A DNA stretch of 36,257 bases from GWF2-33-9 sp964405755 (GTDB taxonomy: Bacteria > Bacteroidota > Ignavibacteria > Kapaibacteriales > UBA2268), in assembly GCA_964405755.1 (NCBI GenBank), contig CAYOPF010000010.1, forward strand, positions 1-36,257, read 5' to 3'. Both the position numbers and the translations under genes were made by a program. This document shows positions 8,242 to 15,671 of this stretch, piece by piece (within the stretch, counting starts at the first letter, position 1; each line of letters begins with the position of its first letter). Below the pieces are notes generated by a model. The model saw only the letters and a program-made list of their open reading frames with translations. It searched no databases and was not told the origin of the DNA.

Positions 8242-9898
8242 TCCAACATTAGCAGAAAAATTTGAAAGTTATTTAGATTATCAGGGGATGAAAAAAGGTC
8301 TATTTGGCTGGATTTTCTCCATCGACCACAAGCGTATTGGTATAATGTATTTAGTGAGTATGGTCTTTTTCTTTTCAGTTGGAGTAACATTAGCTTTTCT
8401 AATGAAATTGGAAATGCTATCTCCTGGCAAAGATATAGTCGATCCTCAAACCTACAATGCTTTATTTACATTACACGGCGTGATAATGATTTTTCTATTT
8501 ATCATTCCAGGCATTCCAGCTGTTTTTGGTAACTTTTTCCTGCCAATTCAATTGGGAGCAAAGGATGTTGCATTTCCAAGGTTGAATCTTCTTTCGTGGT
8601 GGCTATATATGATTGGCGGATTATTCGCTATTCTATCACTATTCCTACAAGGTGGGCCTATCGATACAGGTTGGACATTTTATGTCCCGTATAGTATCCG
8701 TACTACAACAAATGTTATTTTGCCACTTATAGGTGCATTTATATTAGGTTTCTCTTCTATCTTAACAGGGTTGAATTTTGTTACTACTGTCCACAGATTA
8801 AGAGCTCCAGGAATGACTTTCTTTAAAATGCCTCTTTTTGTATGGTCGTTGTATTCAACTGCATGGATACAAGTAGTATCAACTCCTGTAGTTGGAATCA
8901 CAATTGTATTGGTTGTGATCGAGAGAGTATTCCAAATTGGCTTGTTCGATCCAGCATTAGGAGGAGACCCAATACTATTCCAACATTTGTTTTGGATTTA
9001 TTCCCACCCTGCTGTTTACATTATGATTTTGCCAGCAATGGGCGTGGTTTCAGAAATTCTGCCGACATTTGCAAAAAGAACAATATTCGGATACAAAGCA
9101 ATAGCATATTCGAGTTTGGCAATTGCGTTTATAGGTTATTTCGTGTGGGCACATCACATGTTTTCTGCAGGTATGAGTGAAACTTCAAGAATTATTTTCT
9201 CATTTTTAACTTTTATAGTTGCGATACCCAGTGGTGTTAAGGTTTTCAATTGGATTGCAACACTTTACAAGGGTTCAATTGATTTGAGAGCACCATTGAT
9301 ATATGTAATGATGTTTATATTCCTATTCTCAATAGGTGGATTAACTGGTTTGGTTCTTGGTTCCTTAGCTACTGATATTCACGTCCACGATACATATTTT
9401 GTTGTTGCCCATTTCCACTATGTAATGTTTGGAGGTACTGTTATTATATTATTTGCTGCATTGCATTATTGGTTACCTAAAATGTTTGGTCGAATGTATA
9501 ATGAAAAAGTTGCTAATATAGCAGCAGCAATAATCTTTGTTGGATTTAATGTTTTGTATTTCACAATGTTCATTTTAGGATACCAAGGTATGCCTCGCAG
9601 GTATTGGAGCTATTTACCAGAATATCAAACATTGCATGTTGTTTCGACTGTGGGTTCGTGGATCTTAATAACTGGACTGATAATTATGTTCTGGAATCTT
9701 ATATATGCTGTGTTCAAGGGCGAGAAAGCAAGTGCTAATCCTTGGGGAGGCACTACTTTGGAATGGCAAATTCAATCCCCACCAATAATGGAGAATTTCC
9801 ACGAGATTCCTTTTGTAACTCATGAACCATATTATCACGAAACAGCTATAAACCCGGAAGGTAAACATAATAAAATAGATGAGGGTAAAAATGAGTAA
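8234..9898 (+). CDS. ctaD: Cytochrome c oxidase subunit I, A2-type (caa3)
   Basis: A 554-residue heme-copper oxidase catalytic subunit with about twelve helices. Low-spin heme ligands are His81 (TLHGVIM) and His395; CuB ligands are His258 and His307-308 (WAHHMF); the high-spin heme ligand is His393 (VAHFHYVMFGG). The cross-linked Tyr is Tyr262. The motif is YSHPAVY, with no Glu before Val, so the D-channel Glu of A1 oxidases is replaced by the Tyr-Ser pair that defines A2 oxidases such as the caa3 enzymes of Rhodothermus and Thermus. The AAAGGAG at about 8219-8225 supports ATG 8234. Subunits III, IV and II follow directly. Confidence 0.97.
   Translation: MANPTLAEKFESYLDYQGMKKGLFGWIFSIDHKRIGIMYLVSMVFFFSVGVTLAFLMKLEMLSPGKDIVDPQTYNALFTLHGVIMIFLFIIPGIPAVFGNFFLPIQLGAKDVAFPRLNLLSWWLYMIGGLFAILSLFLQGGPIDTGWTFYVPYSIRTTTNVILPLIGAFILGFSSILTGLNFVTTVHRLRAPGMTFFKMPLFVWSLYSTAWIQVVSTPVVGITIVLVVIERVFQIGLFDPALGGDPILFQHLFWIYSHPAVYIMILPAMGVVSEILPTFAKRTIFGYKAIAYSSLAIAFIGYFVWAHHMFSAGMSETSRIIFSFLTFIVAIPSGVKVFNWIATLYKGSIDLRAPLIYVMMFIFLFSIGGLTGLVLGSLATDIHVHDTYFVVAHFHYVMFGGTVIILFAALHYWLPKMFGRMYNEKVANIAAAIIFVGFNVLYFTMFILGYQGMPRRYWSYLPEYQTLHVVSTVGSWILITGLIIMFWNLIYAVFKGEKASANPWGGTTLEWQIQSPPIMENFHEIPFVTHEPYYHETAINPEGKHNKIDEGKNE
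9881..9885 (+). promoter_or_regulatory. Ribosome binding site that decides the subunit III start
   Basis: GAGGG lies five bases before ATG 9891 and inside the end of ctaD. An alternative in-frame ATG at 9879 has no such element upstream and would add four residues, so 9891 is the better start. Confidence 0.6.
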
Positions 9899-10544
9899 AC
9901 ATAATGAAGGGGTAGAAAAAATTCAAATACCATTACATCTTTCCGACCCACACCATCATAAAGACGCAATTGGTGCAAAAATGGGAATGTGGTTGTTTCT
10001 ATTTACTGAAATGTTGCTTTTTGGAGGTTTGTTCTTGCTATATATGGCATACCGACTTCAATATACTCAAGACTTTGTAATTGCTGCAAAAGAATTGAAC
10101 CTAATGATGGGTACGATAAACACTATTGTACTTCTTACAAGTAGTTTAACTATGGCTTTATCTATAGCTGCAATTCAAAGAAATAAAAAGAATCTAGCAA
10201 TATGGATGTTGGTTATAACTATTGCTTTTGCTTTTGCATTTATGGTTATTAAATTTTTTGAATGGTCTGCAAAATTTCATCATGGCATTTTCCCAGGTTC
10301 ACCCGATTTAATGAACTTACCAAATGGAGAAATTATTTTTTATGGATTATATTTCTCAATGACGGGATTACATGCTTTACACGTAATCATAGGTGTTGCA
10401 ATATTACTATTTATCCTTGTATTTTTAATAAGAGATAAAATTACTCAGCAAGAATATATAAAATTAGAAAACTCTGGATTGTATTGGCATTTAGTTGATT
10501 TAATCTGGATATTCCTGTACCCACTGTTTTATTTAATACATTAA
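9891..10544 (+). CDS. ctaE: Cytochrome c oxidase subunit III
   Basis: A 217-residue protein with five predicted helices, beginning with a hydrophilic His-rich stretch (LSDPHHHKD) and then GMWLFLFTEMLLFGG, which is typical of short bacterial subunit III. The final helix has the conserved YWHLVDLIWIFLYPLFYL. It binds no metal but supports turnover stability of subunit I. The start overlaps the ctaD stop by eight bases. It is followed by a 13-base spacer with GGGAGAG before subunit IV. Confidence 0.95.
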   Translation: MSKHNEGVEKIQIPLHLSDPHHHKDAIGAKMGMWLFLFTEMLLFGGLFLLYMAYRLQYTQDFVIAAKELNLMMGTINTIVLLTSSLTMALSIAAIQRNKKNLAIWMLVITIAFAFAFMVIKFFEWSAKFHHGIFPGSPDLMNLPNGEIIFYGLYFSMTGLHALHVIIGVAILLFILVFLIRDKITQQEYIKLENSGLYWHLVDLIWIFLYPLFYLIH

Positions 10545-10557
10545 TAGGGAGAGTAAA

Positions 10558-10851
10558 ATGAGTGAAAATCACAATAAAGAACATCATTTAATTGGTTATG
10601 GTACATATTTTATGATATGGTTGAGTTTAATCTCTCTTACTGTTCTAACAGTATCGATTGCAGGAGTAGATTTTGGCAATATTGCATTGCTGATTGCCCT
10701 TCTTATAGCTGCTATCAAGTCTGGTTTGGTAATTAATTACTTTATGCATATTAAATTTGATGATATTATATTCAAAATATTTTTCTTGGTAGCATTAGCA
10801 ACATTGTTTGCGATATTTGTTTTAACTTCTTTCGATATATTTTTTAGGTGA
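10558..10851 (+). CDS. ctaF: Cytochrome c oxidase subunit IV (small, caa3 type)
   Basis: A 97-residue protein with three predicted helices and the family segment KSGLVINYFMHIKFDD near residues 60-75. It matches the prokaryotic cytochrome c oxidase subunit IV family, a cofactor-free accessory subunit. It lies between subunits III and II with very short spacers (13 and 4 bases), and its assignment rests on both sequence and position. Confidence 0.88.
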   Translation: MSENHNKEHHLIGYGTYFMIWLSLISLTVLTVSIAGVDFGNIALLIALLIAAIKSGLVINYFMHIKFDDIIFKIFFLVALATLFAIFVLTSFDIFFR

Positions 10852-10855
10852 GATT

Positions 10856-11830
10856 ATGTTTGAATATGCTTCAGAATACGCTCGTAATGTAGATTTAGTA
10901 ATGCTTTATATCATAGGTATCTCTTTTCTCCTCTTTGCTGGAGTTGTGATAGCTATGATATATCTTGTTTTCAGATATCATAAAAAGCGAAATCCAGTCG
11001 CAACCAATATCCACGGTAGTACTTTATTGGAAATAATTTGGACAGCAATTCCTGTTGTTCTCGTAATTTCTATGTTTTATTTTAGTTATATGGTTTATGA
11101 CGAATCTCGCTCTGTTCCCAAGGGGTCGTACGAAATTGGAGTACAAGCCAAAATGTGGGCTTGGAAATTTACTTATCCTAACGGAAAAACAAGTGATACT
11201 TTGTTCGTTCCTCAAAACAAAGATATAAAATTCAACATTACTTCTGTGGATGTGAATCATAGTTTTTATGTTCCAGCATTCCGCATCAAGGAAGATGCAG
11301 TTCAAGGACGACAAAATTACTTTGTTCTTAAAGCAGACAAAATTGGCTCCTATGATATTGCCTGTGCTGAATACTGCGGCCTAAATCACTCTTTAATGTA
11401 CACAAAAATGATTGTTGTTCCCCAGGAAGACTTTACTGCTTGGGTAGAAGGTAATAAGACATCTACTGAATTAATAGCAATTGCAGATAAGAAGCTATCT
11501 TCTAAAAATACAGTATCGAAGAATAAAACAGGTATCTTATTCGCAAAAGGTTGTGTGCAATGTCATTCAGTTGAGGATAACAAAGCTGTATTGGGACCCT
11601 CATTTGCAATGCTTCAAAGAGGAATTGCAAAAGTAAAAGTAGGGGAGCAAATTGCAGAAGTTAAAATAGATAAAGATTACATTAAAAGAGCATTAGTTCA
11701 GCCAAGCCAAGAGATTGTTGTTGGTTACGAAAAGGTAAAAATGCCTGAGCACACTAATCTTCTATCTGACGATGAAATTGATCATATAGTTAATTTGTTA
11801 TACGACAATTATGTATCGAAAAAACAATGA
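10856..11830 (+). CDS. ctaC: Cytochrome c oxidase subunit II with fused cytochrome c domain (caa3)
   Basis: A 324-residue protein with two N-terminal helices (about 14-40 and 57-80) and no cleavable signal. A cupredoxin domain carries the CuA ligands His135, Cys170, Glu172, Cys174, His178 and Met181 (CAEYCGLNHSLM). A C-terminal cytochrome c domain has CVQCH at 233-237 and a likely axial Met296 (KVKMPEH). It accepts electrons into heme c, passes them to CuA and then to subunit I. The fused heme makes this a caa3 enzyme, matching the A2 signature in subunit I. Unusually for a textbook ctaCDEF order, subunit II comes last. The stop overlaps the ctaB start by four bases (ATGA). Confidence 0.96.
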   Translation: MFEYASEYARNVDLVMLYIIGISFLLFAGVVIAMIYLVFRYHKKRNPVATNIHGSTLLEIIWTAIPVVLVISMFYFSYMVYDESRSVPKGSYEIGVQAKMWAWKFTYPNGKTSDTLFVPQNKDIKFNITSVDVNHSFYVPAFRIKEDAVQGRQNYFVLKADKIGSYDIACAEYCGLNHSLMYTKMIVVPQEDFTAWVEGNKTSTELIAIADKKLSSKNTVSKNKTGILFAKGCVQCHSVEDNKAVLGPSFAMLQRGIAKVKVGEQIAEVKIDKDYIKRALVQPSQEIVVGYEKVKMPEHTNLLSDDEIDHIVNLLYDNYVSKKQ

Positions 11831-12708
11831 AATTAGCACTCAAAGACATATTCAATTTTATCAAAGTACGCATTGCAATATCAGTTGCGATTAGCTCGAT
11901 TGTTGGTTATTTGCTTGCAACCAACAATGTAGATTTTAATTTATTTTGGTTGTCCATATCTGTGCTATTATTAGCTTCTGGATCTGCAGCTTTGAATCAA
12001 GTTCAAGAATGGAAATATGATTCGTTGATGAACAGAACAATGAATAGGCCAATTCCCGTTGCAAAAATGACTGGAAATGAAGGTTTGTTGATTTCATCTT
12101 TGCTTTTACTTGCAGGATTGCTTGTTTTGTTGTTTGAGGGTCTCAACTCATCTAACTTAATACCATTTTATCTTGGTATTTTAGCAATTGTTTTTTATAA
12201 TGTAATTTATACTCCATTAAAACGGATTACTCCTTATGCTGCATTGCCTGGGGCCTTTATTGGTGCAATTCCACCAGCTATTGGATGGTGCTTTGCAGGC
12301 GGGGATATTACAAACCCACAGATAATATTGTTGTCATTATTCTTCTTTGTTTGGCAAATACCTCACTTCTGGTTACTACTAATTATGTACGAAGAAGATT
12401 ACCGTCGGGCTGGTTATCCTCTGATTACTGACAAATTATCTAAGTTTCAAATATCGAGAATCTCTTTCTTTTGGATTTTGTCATTAGTGATGATTGCGTT
12501 TTTAATACCAATTTCCGGGCATCAGAACAATTTCTTCACTTTGATGACAATGCTTGTAATAGGTATTTATTTGCTTGCACGCAGTATTAAGTTGATAAAA
12601 TTTGTTCAACTTCCGGTTGAATACTACCGTTTTACTTTTTTACAACTTAACTTTTTTGTTTTATTAGTATCGTTAATTCTTACATTCAATAAATTATTTA
12701 ATTTATGA
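11827..12708 (+). CDS. ctaB: Protoheme IX farnesyltransferase (heme o synthase)
   Basis: A 293-residue UbiA-family prenyltransferase with about nine helices. It farnesylates heme b to heme o, the precursor of heme a for the adjacent oxidase. The first active-site motif is N57-x3-E61-x3-D65 followed by LMNRTMNRP; the usual first Asp is Glu here, which I recall also in Bacteroidota relatives. The second conserved segment is YEEDYRRAGYPL near residues 189-200. No heme a synthase (ctaA) is in the window. Its ATG overlaps the ctaC stop, so it is translated as part of the oxidase operon. Confidence 0.95.
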   Translation: MKLALKDIFNFIKVRIAISVAISSIVGYLLATNNVDFNLFWLSISVLLLASGSAALNQVQEWKYDSLMNRTMNRPIPVAKMTGNEGLLISSLLLLAGLLVLLFEGLNSSNLIPFYLGILAIVFYNVIYTPLKRITPYAALPGAFIGAIPPAIGWCFAGGDITNPQIILLSLFFFVWQIPHFWLLLIMYEEDYRRAGYPLITDKLSKFQISRISFFWILSLVMIAFLIPISGHQNNFFTLMTMLVIGIYLLARSIKLIKFVQLPVEYYRFTFLQLNFFVLLVSLILTFNKLFNL

Positions 12709-12718
12709 TGGAGCAAAT

Positions 12719-14035
12719 ATGAATATATTTGATTTAGTAGCAATTCCCAACAACGAAACAACTTTAAGATTGTTCGAATTATTACTGTTTCTAGGGTCGT
12801 CAATTTTTTTAACCTATATAGCTGTATTTTGGGGGAGTTTACTCAATGCAATTTATTATCATCGCAAAGCTTGGAAAACCAAAGATTTGAACTATTTTCA
12901 AATCGCTAAGGAATATATACATTTTGTAAATACAAATAATATAGCTCTTTATGGATTTGGTCTATTTCCATTTGTTGGAATAGCTTTTATTTTTGTTCAA
13001 TTCACTCCAGACAATATAAAGGTTATAAACACGCTGCTTGTATTGGCTGCTTTATTATTAGGTCTAGGATTGTTTTTATCTCGTATCTATAAGCATTTCA
13101 TACACCAAGCACAAACACCAGAAGCTGAATTTACATCTCAATTTTATTTCCGAAATTTTCCTATTAATTATGTTGCCACTGCAGTTTTAGTAATTTTTGT
13201 TGCAGTATGGACTTTTATTGGTGCAATTGTAATCACTACCAACCCCGCAAATTATCTTGAACCTTTATCGTATATTGATATGTTTTTTTCGCCTTCTACA
13301 ATATTCAGGCTATTGGTTTTCTTTCTTTTCTCAGTTTTAATCTCTAATTTAGGATTTATTTTCTTCAACTTTTTATCTGAAGAAAGAGAAAATCAACCTC
13401 CAAAATTCGAAAACAGTGACAAGTTTATTCAAAATACCTTAGCACGTTCTTTAGTTTTTGCAGTATTTATACCAATTTTTCTATTAGTTGTCTATGCCCT
13501 TACGCCAAACACTGCAGTTACTTTTTCCTATTACTTTGTATTCACTATCTCAATCATCATTCTTCTGGTTGCTCTTGTACTCAATTTTTATAGTTACCGA
13601 ACATTAGATTTAAACTTTGCAAAATATTCGTTCTTCATCTTTGTTGGGTTTATGGTTGCATATGTTGGAACCGAAACTTTTTTGTTTTCAACCGCAAACA
13701 AAGTTCAAGAGTTTAAAATTGCAAAGAAATATGAAGTATTTCATACTGAAATGCTTGCAAGTATGGGGCGTGGAGGTATTGAAATTAATGGGGAGGAAAT
13801 CTATAAAGCAAAATGCGTAGCTTGCCACGCTTTCGACCAAAAGGTTGTCGGACCAGCTCATAAGGACGTTTTGAAGAAATATGGTGATCGAAAAGCTGAT
13901 ATGGTGAAATTTGTTTTGAATCCTATAAAAGTAGATCCTGCATACCCACCTATGCCCAATCAAGGTTTGAAGCCTAAGGAAGCTGAAGCTGTAGTTGAAT
14001 ATCTCTATGAGCATTATGGACCTATGCTAAAGTAA
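12719..14035 (+). CDS. Unrecognised 8-TM membrane protein with C-terminal cytochrome c domain
   Basis: A 438-residue protein. About eight predicted helices fill residues 18-323 (near 18-45, 75-97, 102-124, 150-172, 193-218, 240-262, 266-291 and 300-323). They are followed by a compact cytochrome c domain with CVACH at 366-370, VVGPAHKDV and a likely axial Met412 (YPPMPNQ). Few His residues lie in or near the helices (His49, His69, His126, His129), so a membrane heme b is possible but not shown. I do not recognise the membrane part; its pattern faintly recalls membrane cytochromes with a CydA-like N-terminus, but that is weak. It is the last gene of the complex III-caa3 operon, 10 bases after ctaB and just before the terminator, so a role in electron transfer to or from these complexes is inferred. 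Confidence 0.82.
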   Translation: MNIFDLVAIPNNETTLRLFELLLFLGSSIFLTYIAVFWGSLLNAIYYHRKAWKTKDLNYFQIAKEYIHFVNTNNIALYGFGLFPFVGIAFIFVQFTPDNIKVINTLLVLAALLLGLGLFLSRIYKHFIHQAQTPEAEFTSQFYFRNFPINYVATAVLVIFVAVWTFIGAIVITTNPANYLEPLSYIDMFFSPSTIFRLLVFFLFSVLISNLGFIFFNFLSEERENQPPKFENSDKFIQNTLARSLVFAVFIPIFLLVVYALTPNTAVTFSYYFVFTISIIILLVALVLNFYSYRTLDLNFAKYSFFIFVGFMVAYVGTETFLFSTANKVQEFKIAKKYEVFHTEMLASMGRGGIEINGEEIYKAKCVACHAFDQKVVGPAHKDVLKKYGDRKADMVKFVLNPIKVDPAYPPMPNQGLKPKEAEAVVEYLYEHYGPMLK

Positions 14036-14068
14036 AACCAAGATTAAAATTAATTTACTTAAAACTAC

Positions 14069-14106
14069 AAAAAGTGAAGTTGAATTACCTATAACTTCAC
14101 TTTTTT
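14069..14106. terminator. Bidirectional intrinsic terminator between the respiratory operon and trmB
   Basis: A perfect 13-bp inverted repeat: aaaaagtgaagtt at 14069-14081 pairs with 14093-14105, around an 11-base loop. The A-run on the left and T-run on the right let it act on both strands. It sits in the 80-base gap between two converging genes. Confidence 0.85.
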
Positions 14107-14115
14107 ATTTCGAAA

Positions 14116-14799
14116 TTATTTATCAATAGGTTTGCACTTTAATCTAAAAATTTTAATTTGTTTTTCGATACAAAATAATTCTTTATTGGTTTTTGGAAAG
14201 TTCCAATCACTTTCAGAAGGTTCACAAAAAGTGTACAATCCAGAATGATTGAGAATTTTGCGATGATATTCATCTACATAATCGCAATCTGTTGCTAAAA
14301 AAAGGTAACCTTGAGGATTAAGAATTCTATGAATTTCTTTCAAAAATTGAATTGAGAATAATCTCCTTCTCTGTTGTTTTTGTTTAGGCCAAGGATCGGG
14401 AAATAAATAAAAAAGTGAATTAATTGAATTTTCCTGAATAAAATCTAATCCATTTACAGCAGAATACCAATAAACCCATGCGTTGGGTATATGTTCAGAC
14501 TTAATAACGTTTTGAATCCATTCAACTAAGGATTTTCTTAATTCCAATCCAAGAATATTTTCCTGAGGATATGCCAATGCGAATTCCAACAAGAATCTAC
14601 TTTTTCCGCAACCAATATCCATTATTGTTGGATTTTTTGTATTTTCAAATGAATTAAAAACTGTATTTTGTTCAATCAACGGAGGATAATAAAGCGGAAT
14701 GTAATCAAGATTTTTGATAGGAATATATAAATTAGCACTTGCATGGTGCCGTACCTTACGTGGATATGGGTATTTGCCAATTAAATCGTTGATAGTCAT
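14116..14799 (-). CDS. trmB: tRNA (guanine-N7-)-methyltransferase
   Basis: A 227-residue SAM-dependent methyltransferase that makes m7G46 in tRNA. The SAM site is DIGCGKSRFLLEF (about residues 61-73), and the family signature FPDPWPKQKQQRRR follows near residues 132-145. ATDCDYVDEY is the usual post-signature segment. The length is typical. It begins six bases after the end of the mlaE-type gene, so the two are probably co-transcribed, although their functions are unrelated. Confidence 0.93.
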   Translation of the reverse strand: MTINDLIGKYPYPRKVRHHASANLYIPIKNLDYIPLYYPPLIEQNTVFNSFENTKNPTIMDIGCGKSRFLLEFALAYPQENILGLELRKSLVEWIQNVIKSEHIPNAWVYWYSAVNGLDFIQENSINSLFYLFPDPWPKQKQQRRRLFSIQFLKEIHRILNPQGYLFLATDCDYVDEYHRKILNHSGLYTFCEPSESDWNFPKTNKELFCIEKQIKIFRLKCKPIDK

Positions 14800-14805
14800 T
14801 AATAC

Positions 14806-15585
14806 TTAATAAAAATATCCGAAAATAGCATCTAAAAATAGAATTGCAGCAGCCGAAAGGGTGAATGCACGAACTGTGCTATTTCCGACACCTTCGGCAC
14901 CACCGACTGTCTTCAATCCCACATGTACACCAATTATTGCAGTAACCCCACCAAAAACACTTGATTTAATCAAACCTATTAAAATTTCTTTGAATTTAAA
15001 GAACCTTTGCACAGATTCGAAGAAACCATAGAATGTGAAATCGAATTTGAATAGAGTAAGAAAATATGCACCAACAAGTCCAACCAAGTAAGAGAAAACA
15101 ACAAGAATAGGCATCATAATAATCGTTGCCATTGTTCTGGGCATCGCAAGAAATCTGTTTTTGTCAATACTCATCATTTCCAGTGCATCAACTTGCTCAG
15201 TAACCTTCATAGTACCAATTTCGGCAGCCATCGAAGCACCTATCCTTCCTGCAATAACAAGCGCAGTGAGAACTGGGGAAAGTTCCGTAAAAATAGCTGT
15301 TGCTATGGATGAACCCAAAAAAGGTTTAGCAATACTCATCATATTGAATTTGTCGAACAGACTGGTTGCTTGCAAAGCAGAAATAACACCAGTGAAAATC
15401 CCTATAAGGAGAACTAGTGGCAAGGATTTATTTCCAACAAGTTCCATTTGCTTCAAAACAAGATGCTTGCTTCGCCAGGCTTGTGGGAAATATCTATGAA
15501 CCCTGACAGTTAGAATACCTAATTGACCAAGTTCTATTATAAAATTGATTGTTTTTCGTCCTAATATTTCTAGTAGTTTTAGCAT
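14806..15585 (-). CDS. mlaE: MlaE/YrbE-family lipid ABC transporter permease
   Basis: A 259-residue inner-membrane permease of the family that moves phospholipids between membranes together with an MlaF ATPase and an MlaD/MCE protein. Conserved segments include GIFTGVISALQ near residues 62-72, ELSPVLTALVIAGRIGASMAAEIGTM (about 100-125, the family hallmark) and TEQVDALEMM just after it. The MlaF and MlaD partners are not beside it here; trmB follows instead. It diverges from the lytic transglycosylase gene with a short shared promoter region. Confidence 0.92.
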   Translation of the reverse strand: MLKLLEILGRKTINFIIELGQLGILTVRVHRYFPQAWRSKHLVLKQMELVGNKSLPLVLLIGIFTGVISALQATSLFDKFNMMSIAKPFLGSSIATAIFTELSPVLTALVIAGRIGASMAAEIGTMKVTEQVDALEMMSIDKNRFLAMPRTMATIIMMPILVVFSYLVGLVGAYFLTLFKFDFTFYGFFESVQRFFKFKEILIGLIKSSVFGGVTAIIGVHVGLKTVGGAEGVGNSTVRAFTLSAAAILFLDAIFGYFY

Positions 15586-15621
15586 AATTCAAAATACAAA
15601 ATTCAGAAATTTCAATGAAAT

Positions 15622-15653
15622 TTTGCTTTTTTGTTGAAAAATTGTTATTTTAC
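15622..15653 (+). promoter_or_regulatory. Possible Bacteroidota-type promoter before the lytic transglycosylase gene
   Basis: TTTG at 15622-15625 is followed after 20 bases by TATTTTAC (15646-15653), a partial match to the Bacteroidota -33/-7 pattern (TTTG, about 19 bases, TAnnTTTG). The -7 box lacks the final TTG. It would place transcription start just before ATG 15672 and so agrees with that start, but it is weak. Confidence 0.3.
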
Positions 15654-15671
15654 AAAAAACTAAAAGTGAAA

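Noticed and set aside
9879..9890. Subunit III starting at ATG 9879
   Set aside because: The GAGGG ribosome site lies after this ATG and is correctly spaced for ATG 9891.
15161..15499. Open frame on the plus strand within the mlaE region
   Set aside because: It is antisense to the clearly conserved MlaE hallmark and has no recognisable protein features; the same holds for the other long antisense frames within metH, the Ppx/GppA gene, gpmA and the OmpA-family gene.
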